A DNA stretch of 64,000 nt. Origin: Gammaproteobacteria bacterium (GTDB lineage Bacteria; Pseudomonadota; Gammaproteobacteria; Acidiferrobacterales; Sulfurifustaceae). Positions within the stretch are counted from its first letter, which is position 1, and the number at the start of each line of letters is the position of its first letter. The notes beneath the pieces are model-generated. The model saw nothing but the letters and a program-made list of their open reading frames with translations, was not told the DNA's origin and did not search any database. The position numbers were made by a program, and so were the translations under genes. Where the stretch lies: positions 1 through 64,000 of the forward strand of contig JACQFZ010000008.1 of assembly GCA_016199745.1 (NCBI GenBank), read 5' to 3'. Below, piece after piece: positions 27,049 through 38,089 of the stretch.

Positions 27049-30000
27049 ACCTACCTGAACTTTCTATCCGCCGGCACGTATTCACGCTGATGGTGAGCCT
27101 CGTGCTCATCTTGTTCGGCATCATCGCCTTTCAACGGCTGGGTCTCGATCGTTTTCCGAAGATCGATTTCCCGATGGTATCGGTAACGACCACGCTGCGC
27201 GGCGCCGATCCGGAAATCATCGACAGCAATATCACCGATCGGATCGAGGAAGTGGTCGGCCAAGTGCCCGGCGTCAAATCGATAGTTTCCAACTCCGCGC
27301 TTGGCGTATCGAACATCAACATCGAGTTCGAGCTCGAGAAAAACGTCGACGTGGCTTATCAGGAAGTAAAAGCCAAGGTCGACAGCGTGCTCAAGCAACT
27401 GCCGGACGACGCCGATCCGCCGGTGGTGCGTAAAACCGAGATCGGCGGCAACGCCATTCTGTGGGTAGCGCTCACCGGCAATCGCACGATCCAAGATCTC
27501 AATCGCTACGCCGACGAAGTACTGAAGCCACAGCTGCAAACCATCAACGGCGTCGGCGACGTGTTGATCGGCGGCGAAGTGAAGCGCACGGTGCGCCTAT
27601 GGCTCGACCCGGAGCGACTACGCGCTTATGACCTAGCACCGGGCGATATCGCCACTGCCGTTAAACAAGAGCATCTGAAGCAACCGGCCGGCTTCATCAA
27701 CAGCCCGCAGCGCGAGTGGGTCATCAAGTTCGACGCCGAATTTCCTCAGGTTGGCGACCTCAAGCTATTGATCGTCGCCTACCGCCAAGGTGCGCCGATT
27801 TATCTCAAGGACGTCGCCCGCGTCGAAGATGGTCTCGAAGATGCGCGCAAGCTGGCGCGCTATCGCGGTGAACCGGCGGTGGGTTTGGGCATCGTTAAAA
27901 CCAGTGACGCCAATACGGTCGCGGTGGTCGACAAGGTCAAACAACGGATCGAGCAGAAAATCATCCCGACCCTGCCGCCGGGCATGGAGCTGCGCTACTC
28001 CACCGACGACTCGATCGGCATCCGCCAATCGATTGAAGCGCTCGATGAACACTTGCTCATCGGCACCTGCTTCGCGGCGCTGATGGTGTTCCTGTTCCTG
28101 AAGAGTTTGCGCTCGACGCTAATTATCGCCACCGCCATCCCGGTGTCGCTGTTCGCGACCTTCGCGGTGATGTACTTCACCGGTTACACGCTCAATAAGA
28201 TCACGCTGCTCGGTTTGCTACTGCTCATCGGTGTAGTCGTCGATGACGCTATCGTCGTCCTGGAAAATATTTTCCGGCACCGCGAAGACGGCCACGAGGA
28301 CAAAGAAAAAGCGGCGATCGACGGCTCGCGCCAGGTTATCTTCGCCGTCATCGCCTCGACGCTGACGCTGGTGGCGATCTTCCTGCCGGTCGCCTTCATC
28401 AGCGGCATCGTCGGCCGTTTCCTCGGATCGTTTGCGCTGGTCGTCACCATCGGCGTGCTGGCGTCGATGTGGGTATCGCTGACGTTGACGCCGATGTTGT
28501 GCGCACGTTTCCTCACACTGCCGACGACGCACGGTCGCGTGTATCGCTTCCTCGAAGGCGGCTTTATTCGGCTGGAAAAAGCTTACCGCGCCCTCCTCCG
28601 TCTCTGCCTCGCGCATCGTTGGAAAGTGGTGCTGATCGCCGTGATCATCGTCGGCTCGAGCGTGCTGCCGTTTAAATACGTCGGCAAGACTTTCGTCCCC
28701 GAGGAGGACGAGTCGCGCTTTATGGTCAACGTGCAGGCACCGCTCGGCGCCAATCTCGAGTACACCGACCGCAAACTGAAAGAAGTCGAGGCAATCCTCG
28801 GCAAGCGACCCGAAGTCGCCGCCTTCTTCTCGACCATCGGTCTCGGCAGCAGCAGCCAAGTCACGAGCGCGCGCATCACCGTGCGCCTGCTGGAACGACG
28901 CGAGCGCAAGCTGGCACAGACCGACATTATGAAAGAGCTGCGGCGCGAGCTTACTAACGTCGCCGGCGTGCGCGCGTTTCCGACTGTCATTCCGTCGATA
29001 GGCGGGCAACGCGGCGAGCCGCTGCAGTTCGCCATCCAAGGTCCGGACATCCACAAAATCGACGAACTGGCGACGCAAATGGTTGCGCGCCTCGGCCAGA
29101 TCCCGGGCATCGCCAAGCTCGACAAAGACATCAAGCTCGATCTGCCCGAGCTGCGTCTCACGCTCGACCGCGAACGTGCCGCTCAGCTCGGCATCACCGC
29201 CGCCGACGTCGCCCAGGCGCTCAGCATCATGACCAGCGGTGCCAACGTCGCCGACTTCCGCGACGGCAATAAGCGTTACGACATCCGTTTACAAATCGAA
29301 ACAAGCGCGCGCACCAATACCGACGTGTTAAAAAAAATCTACGTGCGCAACCGCCAAGGCGGATTGGTACGGCTCGACAGCTTAGTGAAAACGGAAGAAG
29401 GTGTCGGTCCGGCGGTCGTCACCCGCCGTAACCGCGAATACGCCGGCTTCATTTACGGCGCGCTCGAAGAGCTGCCGCTCGGCGATGCGACGGCGGCGGT
29501 TAACCGTATTGCCGCCGACATCCTGCCACCCGGTTATTCACTCGCCTATATCGGCCAAAGCGAGGAGTTCGCCAAGACCGGGCAATACATGATGTTTGCC
29601 TTCGGTCTGGCGCTGATCATGATTTACATGGTGCTGGCGAGTCAGTTCAACTCGCTGCTGCAACCACTGGTCGTCATGGTCGCACAACCCTTGGCTGTCA
29701 TCGGCGGTGTCACCGCGCTGTGGTTGTTTGGCGATACGCTGAATTTGTTCTCGATGATCGGCATGATCCTATTGATGGGATTAGTGGCGAAGAATTCGAT
29801 CCTACTGATCGACCTGACGAATCAATACCGTGAGCAGGGCCGCAGCGTCGACGACTCGCTCAACGAGGCGTGCCCGCATCGTATGCGGCCGGTGCTCATC
29901 ACATCGCTGACCGTTATTGCCGCCATGCTGCCGGCGGCCATCGGTCTTGGGCCGGGCGTGGAAACCAATCGGCCGCTGGCGTTGGTGGTCATGGGCGGTA

Positions 30001-30149
30001 TGGTGTCGTCGACGCTATTGACGTTAGTGGTAGTGCCGGCGATTTATTCTTTGATCGAAAACGCGCGTGCCCGGCGCCGCCATGCCACCGCGACCACAAC
30101 GCCCACTTCAGCCACCTGGGTGCAATCCGTACGAGCCCGCCGCAAATGA
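27045..30149 (+). CDS. RND multidrug efflux pump, HAE-1 type
   Basis: A 1034-residue AcrB/MdtB-like inner-membrane proton antiporter with 12 helices and two large periplasmic loops. Proton-relay residues are kept: VVVDDAIVVLENI in TM4 (the DD pair) and GLVAKNSILLIDL in TM10 (the Lys). Other marks are the start LPELSIRRHVFTLMV, the porter-domain GVKSIVSNSALGVS and the late PHRMRPVLITSLTVI. It uses the proton gradient to expel drugs, bile-like molecules or other hydrophobic compounds. The ORF overlaps the compact adaptor gene by ATGA and is followed by a TolC-like gene, giving a complete tripartite system. Confidence 0.94.
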   Translation: MNLPELSIRRHVFTLMVSLVLILFGIIAFQRLGLDRFPKIDFPMVSVTTTLRGADPEIIDSNITDRIEEVVGQVPGVKSIVSNSALGVSNINIEFELEKNVDVAYQEVKAKVDSVLKQLPDDADPPVVRKTEIGGNAILWVALTGNRTIQDLNRYADEVLKPQLQTINGVGDVLIGGEVKRTVRLWLDPERLRAYDLAPGDIATAVKQEHLKQPAGFINSPQREWVIKFDAEFPQVGDLKLLIVAYRQGAPIYLKDVARVEDGLEDARKLARYRGEPAVGLGIVKTSDANTVAVVDKVKQRIEQKIIPTLPPGMELRYSTDDSIGIRQSIEALDEHLLIGTCFAALMVFLFLKSLRSTLIIATAIPVSLFATFAVMYFTGYTLNKITLLGLLLLIGVVVDDAIVVLENIFRHREDGHEDKEKAAIDGSRQVIFAVIASTLTLVAIFLPVAFISGIVGRFLGSFALVVTIGVLASMWVSLTLTPMLCARFLTLPTTHGRVYRFLEGGFIRLEKAYRALLRLCLAHRWKVVLIAVIIVGSSVLPFKYVGKTFVPEEDESRFMVNVQAPLGANLEYTDRKLKEVEAILGKRPEVAAFFSTIGLGSSSQVTSARITVRLLERRERKLAQTDIMKELRRELTNVAGVRAFPTVIPSIGGQRGEPLQFAIQGPDIHKIDELATQMVARLGQIPGIAKLDKDIKLDLPELRLTLDRERAAQLGITAADVAQALSIMTSGANVADFRDGNKRYDIRLQIETSARTNTDVLKKIYVRNRQGGLVRLDSLVKTEEGVGPAVVTRRNREYAGFIYGALEELPLGDATAAVNRIAADILPPGYSLAYIGQSEEFAKTGQYMMFAFGLALIMIYMVLASQFNSLLQPLVVMVAQPLAVIGGVTALWLFGDTLNLFSMIGMILLMGLVAKNSILLIDLTNQYREQGRSVDDSLNEACPHRMRPVLITSLTVIAAMLPAAIGLGPGVETNRPLALVVMGGMVSSTLLTLVVVPAIYSLIENARARRRHATATTTPTSATWVQSVRARRK

Positions 30150-30156
30150 GCAATCG

Positions 30157-31578
30157 ATGAAACGCGTCAGCGAACCAACTCTCCCTCCCTCCTCGCGGGG
30201 GCGGGCAAGGGGAGAGGGGGTGCGAAACGACGGCGACACGCCGTTCGGAACTGCAGCACGTCTGTGGGGACTCGGCTTCGTCCTTGTCGCCCTGGCCTGC
30301 GCTTGCCTACCCGCATCAGCGGCCGATCTGTTGCAGATATATCGGCAAGCGCAAACGAACGATCCCACGTGGATCGGCGCCCAAGCGGACCGCCGTGCCA
30401 ACCAAGAACGAGTGCCGCAAGCACGCGCCGGATTGTTACCGAGCGTCGATCTGACGACGGAGGTCTTCGAGAACAATCAACAGTCGAAAACACCGTCAAC
30501 CGATAACACTAATGAGTTCACCAGCAAAGGTTACGGTGTCGAGCTCAATCAACCGCTCTATAACCGTCCTAGCCGTGTTACCTACGAGCAATCGCTCGCC
30601 GGCGCGGCGCTGGCGGATTTCGATCTATCGCTGGCCCGGCAAGATTTGATCGTGCGGGTCGTGAACGGCTATTTCGCCGTGCTCACGGCGCGCGAGGTGC
30701 TCGATTTCTCGCGCTCGGAAAAAGCGGCGGTGCAACGATTACTGGCATTGTCGCGACGCAACTTCAATGTCGGCACGGCGACGTTGATCGACGTGCACGA
30801 CGCGCAGGCGGCGTACGATCTAGCAGTTTCACAGGAAATCACCGCCGCCAACGATCTCGAGGTCGCCCGCCAAGCGTTGCGTTTCTTAACCGGCGGCGAA
30901 GCAGACGAGCTCGCACCGCTCGCCAGCTCGATTCCGCTGGTAGCACCGGACCCGGAGAACATGGAGCAATGGGTAACGACCGCCGTCGCGCAAAACCCGT
31001 CGATCAAAATCCGCGAGCAGGAGTTGTTACAAGCGACGCAAGAAATCGAAAAGAGCCGCGGTCAACATCAACCGACGCTCGACCTGGTCGTCGGCCGCAG
31101 TTATAACGACACCACCTCGGCGCTGGGCACATCGTCGGAGACGACCAACGACTATGCCGGCGTGCGCTTGCGTGTGCCGCTCTATCAAGGTGGCGGCATC
31201 AGCGCCCGTGTGCGCGAGACCATCGCCCGCCGCGATGCGGCGGTGCAGCAGTTGGAAGCGAGCAAACGCCAAGTGAGTCAGCAAGCACGTTCGACGTACT
31301 TGGCGGTAATCAACGGCCTGGCGCAAGTACGCGCCCTTGAGCAGGCGCGAATCTCGAATCAACGCGCGCTCGAATCGACCGTGCTCGGCCAGGAACGCGG
31401 GTTACGTACGGCGCTCGACGTACTGAATAACCAACGGGCGCTCTATCGCACGCTGCGCGATCTGGCGCGGGCGCGCTACGATTATCTCTTGAGCCGCGTG
31501 CGCCTACGCTCGGTCGCCGGTGCCGCGACCGACGACGACATCGCCGACATCAATCGCTTACTGGCGGGCGGCAAATAA
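30157..31578 (+). CDS. TolC-family outer-membrane channel (RND partner)
   Basis: About 473 residues. The mature protein begins with ADLLQIYRQAQTNDPTWIGA, the TolC type-I-secretion start, followed by two structural repeats ending ALDVLNNQRALYRTLRDLAR. Signal peptide: LWGLGFVLVALACACLPASA. The start is uncertain. ATG 30157 (7 bases after the pump stop codon) adds a long basic leader that is translated from a G/C-rich repeat. GTG 30220, directly after ggagaggggg, would give a normal-length signal peptide. I report the ATG as the outer limit. Confidence 0.85.
   Translation: MKRVSEPTLPPSSRGRARGEGVRNDGDTPFGTAARLWGLGFVLVALACACLPASAADLLQIYRQAQTNDPTWIGAQADRRANQERVPQARAGLLPSVDLTTEVFENNQQSKTPSTDNTNEFTSKGYGVELNQPLYNRPSRVTYEQSLAGAALADFDLSLARQDLIVRVVNGYFAVLTAREVLDFSRSEKAAVQRLLALSRRNFNVGTATLIDVHDAQAAYDLAVSQEITAANDLEVARQALRFLTGGEADELAPLASSIPLVAPDPENMEQWVTTAVAQNPSIKIREQELLQATQEIEKSRGQHQPTLDLVVGRSYNDTTSALGTSSETTNDYAGVRLRVPLYQGGGISARVRETIARRDAAVQQLEASKRQVSQQARSTYLAVINGLAQVRALEQARISNQRALESTVLGQERGLRTALDVLNNQRALYRTLRDLARARYDYLLSRVRLRSVAGAATDDDIADINRLLAGGK
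30179..30222. repeat. G/C-rich repeat relative inside the TolC leader
   Basis: ctccctccctcctcgcgggg followed by gcgggcaaggggagaggggg resembles one arm of the family 1 repeats with its ccctcctcgcgggggcggg hairpin core. It falls between the RND pump stop codon and the signal peptide of the TolC-like gene, where it either encodes an unusual basic leader or supplies a purine-rich ribosome site. Degenerate, so the family assignment is moderate. Confidence 0.5.
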
Positions 31579-31602
31579 CGCGACGAACAACGACGGCAAT
31601 TT

Positions 31603-32310
31603 ATGTTCGTGCTGAATCCCGATCCGAACGACTTGCGCTTCCCGCCGGTCGAGCTGGCGTCAGGCGAAGGACTGCTCGCCATCGGCGGCGACTTGCGCGT
31701 TGAGCGTGTGCTCGCCGCTTACCGCCAAGGCATCTTTCCCTGGTACAACGACGGCCAGCCGATTCTTTGGTGGTCGCCCGATCCGCGCGCGGTGTTGTTC
31801 CCCGAGCGCCTGAAGGTCGCGCGCAGTTTGCGCAAAACGGTGCGTGCGCAAAAATTCGAGATCAAACTCGATCACAGTTTCCGCGACGTCATGCTCGCCT
31901 GCGCCGGGCCACGGCGCCAATATCCCGACGGCGGCACCTGGATTACACCGGCGATACTTGAGGCCTACGTCGAGTTGCATCGGCTGGGCTACGCCCACTC
32001 GGTCGAGGCTTGGCAAGACGGACACTTAGTCGGCGGACTTTATGGGCTGGCGTTGGGTGGAATATTTTTCGGCGAGTCGATGTTCAGCCACGTCAGCGAC
32101 GCATCGAAAGTGGCGCTGGTACATCTGACAGAACAATTGCGCCAGTGGGGTTTCCGTTTAATCGACTGTCAGATGGACTCGCCGCATCTGCAACGCCTCG
32201 GCGCCGAATCGATCCCGCGCGAGCGTTATATCGCCCTGCTCGCGGCCGCACTTCCGTTGCCGGGACGCGCTGGTCGTTGGTTTTTTGACAGCACCGAATC
32301 CATCGTTTAG
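31603..32310 (+). CDS. aat: leucyl/phenylalanyl-tRNA-protein transferase
   Basis: A 235-residue Aat enzyme. It moves Leu or Phe from tRNA to proteins with N-terminal Arg or Lys and so marks them for ClpS-ClpAP. Typical blocks are FPPVELASGEGLLAIGGDL, YRQGIFPWYNDGQPILWWSPDPRAV, VEAWQDGHLVGGLYGLALG, FFGESMFS and IDCQMDSPHLQRLGAE. It is followed after 9 bases by bpt, and infA, clpA and clpS lie within 5 kb, so the whole N-end rule branch is together. Confidence 0.95.
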   Translation: MFVLNPDPNDLRFPPVELASGEGLLAIGGDLRVERVLAAYRQGIFPWYNDGQPILWWSPDPRAVLFPERLKVARSLRKTVRAQKFEIKLDHSFRDVMLACAGPRRQYPDGGTWITPAILEAYVELHRLGYAHSVEAWQDGHLVGGLYGLALGGIFFGESMFSHVSDASKVALVHLTEQLRQWGFRLIDCQMDSPHLQRLGAESIPRERYIALLAAALPLPGRAGRWFFDSTESIV

Positions 32311-32319
32311 CTTGCAATT

Positions 32320-33045
32320 ATGACTGGGCACCAGCGCAGCCCCGATGTTTTCCTCTCCATGCCGCATCCCTGCAGTTACTTGCCGGGGAGGACGGCAACA
32401 ACACTCTTTATCGACCCGCGTTTCCCGCTCGACCGCGAAGGCTACGGCGCCTTCACCCAGCTCGGCTTTCGCCGCAGCGGCGATCTTGTCTATCGCCCGC
32501 ATTGCACGCACTGCTCGGCTTGTATCCCGGTGCGCATTCCGGTGGAGCGCTTCGTCCCCAACCGCAGCCAACGTCGGGTATGGCACAAGAACCGCGACGT
32601 GGTCGTGACGGCAAAGCCGGCAGTTTTTGTCCAGGAACACTTCGACCTCTACACGCGCTATCAAGCAGGCCGCCACGCCGGCGGCGGCATGGACGACCCT
32701 GATCCGCAGAAGTACACGAGTTTCCTGATCGGCCGGCGGGTAGATACGATATTTTATGAAATGCGCAGCGGCGAACGTCTACTCGGCGTGGCCACGGTCG
32801 ATCAGCTGAACGACGGACTATCGGCGGTCTACACCTTCTACGATCCGGTCGAGACCCACCGCAGCCTAGGTACCTTCGCGGTCATGTGGGAAGTGCAACA
32901 CGCGCGGGCACAGGGTCTGCCGTGGCTTTATCTAGGCTATTGGATCGCCGAAAGCCGAAAGATGGCTTACAAAGTAAACTTCCATCCCCTGGAAGCCTAC
33001 CGCAACGGCGATTGGGCCGAGCTCACTGAGGCTGTTTCGCCTTAA
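32320..33045 (+). CDS. bpt: aspartate/glutamate leucyltransferase (Bpt)
   Basis: A 241-residue member of the arginyl-tRNA-protein transferase (ATE) family in its bacterial form. It adds Leu to N-terminal Asp or Glu, creating ClpS substrates. Visible are CSYLPGRTATTLFIDP, GFRRSGDLVYRPHCTHCSACIPVRIPVE with the cysteine cluster, and the C-terminal GYWIAESRKMAYKVNFHPLE. It lies between aat and infA on the same strand. Together with aat it feeds ClpS-ClpA encoded just downstream on the other strand. Confidence 0.94.
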   Translation: MTGHQRSPDVFLSMPHPCSYLPGRTATTLFIDPRFPLDREGYGAFTQLGFRRSGDLVYRPHCTHCSACIPVRIPVERFVPNRSQRRVWHKNRDVVVTAKPAVFVQEHFDLYTRYQAGRHAGGGMDDPDPQKYTSFLIGRRVDTIFYEMRSGERLLGVATVDQLNDGLSAVYTFYDPVETHRSLGTFAVMWEVQHARAQGLPWLYLGYWIAESRKMAYKVNFHPLEAYRNGDWAELTEAVSP

Positions 33046-33120
33046 TTCACGGAACTTTACGCCCGCCAGCGACTACGGCATGATACGCCGCCAATTGAAC
33101 CCTAGGATTCCCGCAAGCGC

Positions 33121-33339
33121 GTGGCTAAAGAAGAACACATTGAAATGGAAGGGACGATCGTCGAAACCCTCCCGAATACCTTGTTTCGCGTGAAGCTCGA
33201 CAACAATCACGTTGTCACTGCTCACATCTCCGGCAAGATGCGCAAGCACTACATCCGCATCCTTACCGGCGACCGCGTTACCGTGCAGTTGACCCCATAC
33301 GATCTTTCCAAAGGCCGCATTACTTTCCGCGCGCGGTAG
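33121..33339 (+). CDS. infA: translation initiation factor IF-1
   Basis: A 72-residue OB-fold protein, almost identical to the family standard: [19 protein letters not shown], then [19 protein letters not shown] and SKGRITFR. It binds the ribosomal A site during initiation. The start codon is GTG (33121); the N-terminus after it is the normal AKE. Its place next to clpA and aat/bpt is conserved in gammaproteobacteria. Confidence 0.96.
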   Translation: MAKEEHIEMEGTIVETLPNTLFRVKLDNNHVVTAHISGKMRKHYIRILTGDRVTVQLTPYDLSKGRITFRAR

Positions 33340-33367
33340 AAACAAATCGCATCAGCGCACTCGCTCG

Positions 33368-33458
33368 CCCTCTCCCTCCGGGAGAGGGATGGGGTGAGGG
33401 ATGCGAACGATTATTCCGCTTTCCCTCATCCCCGCCCCTGCTCCCGGAGGGAGAAGGG
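33368..33458. repeat. G/C-rich inverted repeat, family 1 copy C
   Basis: Between the convergent infA and clpA genes. Left arm ccctctccctccgggagagg then gatggggtgagggatgcg is base-for-base the left arm of copy B. The right arm ttccctcatccccgcccctg then ctcccggagggagaaggg is a slightly diverged reverse complement. It could serve as a bidirectional terminator for infA and clpA. Confidence 0.85.
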
Positions 33459-33471
33459 TGTCAATAAAAGC

Positions 33472-35754
33472 TTATTCCTCAGCGTCTGCCGGTGTCGGCA
33501 GGTTTACCGTCTGCGGGAACAACTCAAACGTCGGACCTTTTTCATTGGCCGACACTTTGACATGCCCACCGTTCGACAGCTTGCCGAACAACAGCTCATC
33601 GGCCAGCGGCCGCTTGATGCGATCCTGAATCAATCGCGCCATCGGTCGTGCGCCCATCGCCATATCGTGTCCGTTCTCGGAGAGCCAAGTACGCGCACGC
33701 TCGTCGAGCTCGATCGTTACGTGCTTGTCGGACAACTGCGCCTCTAGCTCCATCACGAACTTGTTGACCACGTGCATGATGGTTTGGCCGTCGAGCGGCT
33801 TGAAGTGAATCGTCGCATCTAAACGGTTGCGGAACTCCGGGCTAAAGAGCTTCTGAATTTCCTGGAAGTCCTCACCGCTATGATCCTGCTTCGTGAAACC
33901 CATCGACGCACGACTCATGCGCTCGGCACCGGCGTTAGTGGTCATGATCAAAATAACGTTGCGGAAATCGGCTTTGCGACCGTTGTTGTCGGTCAGCGAG
34001 CCGTGGTCCATCACCTGCAGCAACAAATTGAACACGTCCGGATGTGCCTTCTCGATCTCGTCAAGCAGCAGCACCGAATGCGGATGTTTGGTAATAGCCT
34101 CGGTTAACAACCCGCCCTGATCGAAGCCGACATATCCCGGGGGCGCACCGATTAGTCGCGATACTGTATGCCGCTCCATGTATTCCGACATATCGAAGCG
34201 CACCAACTCTACGCCCAGCACTCGCGCCAACTGCCGCGTGACCTCGGTTTTACCGACGCCGGTGGGGCCGGAGAATACGTAAGAGCCGACCGGCTTCTCG
34301 ACATGGCCGAGTCCTGAGCGCGCCAGCTTGATGGAGGTCGCCAGCGCCTCGATCGCTTCATCCTGACCGAACACCGTCATTTTTAAATCGCGCTCGAGCG
34401 TACGCAGCGCTTCGCGATCGGAAGTAGAAACGGTCTTCGCTGGAATGCGCGCCATTTTGGCGACGATCGCCTCGATGTCATGCACGCCAATGGTTTTCTT
34501 GCGCTTGCTCACCGGCAGCAATTGTTGGCCAGCGCCGGCTTCATCGATGACGTCGATGGCCTTGTCAGGCAACTGACGATCGTTGATATACCGGTGCGAC
34601 AGCTCAACCGCCGTCCGCAACGCCTGGCTGGTATAACGCACGCTGTGGTGACGTTCGAAACGTGTCTTAAGCCCGCGCAGAATTTCCACCGTTTCATCCA
34701 CTGACGGCTCGGTGACATCGATCTTTTGAAAACGACGCGATAGTGCTCGGTCTTTCTCGAAGATGTTGCGGTACTCTTGATAAGTCGTCGACCCGACACA
34801 CTTGAGTTCGCCGGTCGACAATACCGGCTTCAACAGATTGGACGCGTCCATCGCGCCACCGGAAGCGGCGCCGGCACCGATAATGGTGTGGATCTCGTCG
34901 ATGAAGAGAATCGAATTTTCCTGTCGCTTGAGCTGATGCAGCACGGCTTTGAGGCGCTTTTCGAAATCGCCGCGATACTTCGTGCCGGCGAGCAGGCTGC
35001 CCATGTCGAGCGCATAGATAGTACTGGTCGCCAACACCTCGGGCACTTCGTTGTCGACAATCTTCTTCGCCAATCCTTCAGCGATAGCGGTTTTGCCGAC
35101 GCCGGCTTCGCCGACGAACAGCGGATTGTTTTTGCGCCGGCGGCACAACACTTGAATCGTGCGCTCGACTTCGCGGTCACGACCAATGAGCGGATCGATC
35201 TTGCCGATGCGCGCTTGCTCGTTGAGATTGACGCAGAAGGCATCGAGCGGACTGCGCTCGCCGGTCGGTGCGCCCTCTTCACTTTCTTCCGGCGCCGGCA
35301 ACTCGTTACCGCCCTCGCCTGGCACTTTCGAGATGCCGTGCGAGATGTAGTTGACGACGTCGAAGCGGCTGATGTTCTGCTTGTGCAGAAAATAAATCGC
35401 GTGCGATTCCTTCTCGCCGAAGATCGCCACCAGCACGTTGGCGCCGGTGACTTCCTTCTTGCCGACCCCTTGCACGTGCAGTACCGCACGCTGAATCACG
35501 CGTTGAAAACCGATGGTTGGTTGCGTGTCGATCTTGCTGTTCGCCGGCAAGACCGGAACATTCTCATTGAGAAAGTTATTGAGATTGCGCCGCAGTTCAT
35601 CAATGTTTCCGCCGCAGGCGCGAATCACTCGCGATGCGCTCGGATTATCGAGCAGCGCCATTAAGAGGTGCTCGACCGTAATGAACTCGTGACGCCGCTC
35701 GCGTGCCGTTTGGAACGCGGCATTAAGGGAAAATTCCAGCTCCTGAGACAACAT
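33472..35754 (-). CDS. clpA: ClpA, ATPase subunit of the ClpAP protease
   Basis: A 760-residue AAA+ unfoldase with two ATPase modules. The N-domain that docks ClpS is at about 1-145 ([24 protein letters not shown]). The first module has [14 protein letters not shown] and the Walker B region [14 protein letters not shown], the second [14 protein letters not shown] and [23 protein letters not shown]. There is no middle domain, which distinguishes it from ClpB. Near FRNRLD, before the C-terminus, lies the region that normally carries the ClpP-binding loop. It is 53 bases after clpS on the same strand. Confidence 0.96.
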   Translation of the reverse strand: MLSQELEFSLNAAFQTARERRHEFITVEHLLMALLDNPSASRVIRACGGNIDELRRNLNNFLNENVPVLPANSKIDTQPTIGFQRVIQRAVLHVQGVGKKEVTGANVLVAIFGEKESHAIYFLHKQNISRFDVVNYISHGISKVPGEGGNELPAPEESEEGAPTGERSPLDAFCVNLNEQARIGKIDPLIGRDREVERTIQVLCRRRKNNPLFVGEAGVGKTAIAEGLAKKIVDNEVPEVLATSTIYALDMGSLLAGTKYRGDFEKRLKAVLHQLKRQENSILFIDEIHTIIGAGAASGGAMDASNLLKPVLSTGELKCVGSTTYQEYRNIFEKDRALSRRFQKIDVTEPSVDETVEILRGLKTRFERHHSVRYTSQALRTAVELSHRYINDRQLPDKAIDVIDEAGAGQQLLPVSKRKKTIGVHDIEAIVAKMARIPAKTVSTSDREALRTLERDLKMTVFGQDEAIEALATSIKLARSGLGHVEKPVGSYVFSGPTGVGKTEVTRQLARVLGVELVRFDMSEYMERHTVSRLIGAPPGYVGFDQGGLLTEAITKHPHSVLLLDEIEKAHPDVFNLLLQVMDHGSLTDNNGRKADFRNVILIMTTNAGAERMSRASMGFTKQDHSGEDFQEIQKLFSPEFRNRLDATIHFKPLDGQTIMHVVNKFVMELEAQLSDKHVTIELDERARTWLSENGHDMAMGARPMARLIQDRIKRPLADELLFGKLSNGGHVKVSANEKGPTFELFPQTVNLPTPADAEE

Positions 35755-35807
35755 CTTTTAAACCTCCGGGTCCAACCACCCGATTACCTGCAAGAATCGC
35801 TCCCGTT

Positions 35808-36125
35808 TTATTCCGGTTCCAGCGTGCACTGCAATGGATGCTGATTTTCCTGAGCGAATGCCAGTACCTGTCGAACTTTCGTCTCGGCAATCTCACGCGT
35901 GTAGACGCCACAGACGCCGATACCTTTCTGATGCACGTGCAACATAATGCGCGTTGCCTCTTCACGATTCTTATAGAAGAAACGCTCGAGCACCGCGACC
36001 ACGAACTCCATCGGCGTAAAATCGTCGTTCAACAGAATCACCTTATATAAGACCGGGCGCTTGAGCTTAGGGCGCGCCTCTTGAACGATTGGCCCTTCAG
36101 GAAGTTGTGGCTGTTTCTCTTTCAT
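35808..36125 (-). CDS. clpS: ClpS adaptor of ClpA
   Basis: A 105-residue ClpS protein that binds N-end rule degrons and delivers them to ClpA. The degron pocket is recognisable in [22 protein letters not shown] and [21 protein letters not shown], with the flexible N-terminal tail needed for ClpA engagement in front. The frame is open 30 codons upstream of the chosen ATG (36125), but the family begins at this point. First gene of a clpS-clpA operon; divergent from the cold-shock gene. Confidence 0.95.
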   Translation of the reverse strand: MKEKQPQLPEGPIVQEARPKLKRPVLYKVILLNDDFTPMEFVVAVLERFFYKNREEATRIMLHVHQKGIGVCGVYTREIAETKVRQVLAFAQENQHPLQCTLEPE

Positions 36126-36408
36126 ATTTGCAAGCTTAGACCAAAGTGATAAAGCACGAGACGAGTACTCTGTGTATGCGCCATTCCATTGTGCGACCGC
36201 GCGGCAAAAATTCAACCCTAGAAACTATGGCATGAATTTTGAGGACACATGGTTTTTTCCGCATTGACAACAGCCGCTGCTCTTTCCACGTCGCTTGACT
36301 AACCCAAAAAAAGCAGCATCATGGTCCTACTTTCGTCGGTGACGGGTGCACCTGCCGTGGCGGACGGATGCTTCAGTGACGACGACAGCGACGTTCAGGG
36401 GGATGTGT

Positions 36409-36618
36409 ATGGCAACTGGAACGGTGAAGTGGTTCAACGCCGGCAAGGGGTACGGCTTCATTACCCCGATCGATGGCAGCGATGACGTCTTTGCGCATTT
36501 CTCCGCTATCGAAATGGACGGATATAAGACGCTGAAAGAAGGCCAGCAAGTGGAGTACGAGGTGCAAGAAGGCCCGAAAGGCCCCCAGGCCTCCCGTATT
36601 CGCGCCCTCGCCAAGTAA
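36409..36618 (+). CDS. cold-shock domain protein (CspA/CspD family)
   Basis: A 69-residue nucleic-acid-binding protein with both RNP motifs: KGYGFI and VFAHFSA. Position between clpS and icd recalls cspD of E. coli, but the protein is as close to CspA-type proteins. The frame is open 21 codons upstream; ATG 36409 with caggggga in front is the family start. The intergenic distance to clpS (about 280 bases) leaves room for the long 5' leader common in such genes. A strong terminator follows. Confidence 0.9.
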   Translation: MATGTVKWFNAGKGYGFITPIDGSDDVFAHFSAIEMDGYKTLKEGQQVEYEVQEGPKGPQASRIRALAK

Positions 36619-36646
36619 TCCGCGCTACTGCTTCGAGCACCCATTG

Positions 36647-36678
36647 AAACCCGGCCTTCTGCGGCCGGGTTTCTTGTT
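36647..36678. terminator. bidirectional terminator between the cold-shock gene and icd
   Basis: aaacccggcc (36647-36656), a 6-base loop, then ggccgggttt (36663-36672): a 10-bp stem flanked by A and T runs on both sides, followed by cttgttcc. It lies 29 bases after the cold-shock stop codon and just before the icd stop codon, so it can end both convergent transcripts. Confidence 0.9.
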
Positions 36679-36688
36679 CCCGCTACCA

Positions 36689-37945
<1,257 letters not shown>

Positions 37946-38089
37946 GAATGCTTATTGCCTCCGTATCCCGCTGCGGAAATTTAATAGCGCCTAGTATAAC
38001 GGCCACTGCTCACCGCGAACTAGACTAAAATTGACAGATCTAATGCTGACGTATCCAATATCGCGGTTTCTTTAATACTGCACGATTCT

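Noticed and set aside
34777-35664. 295-codon frame on the plus strand
   Set aside because: Antisense to the strongly conserved clpA coding region; composition is that of a shadow frame.
36240-36345. Candidate sigma-70 promoter (ttgaca at about 36263) for the cold-shock gene
   Set aside because: No convincing -10 box at proper spacing.
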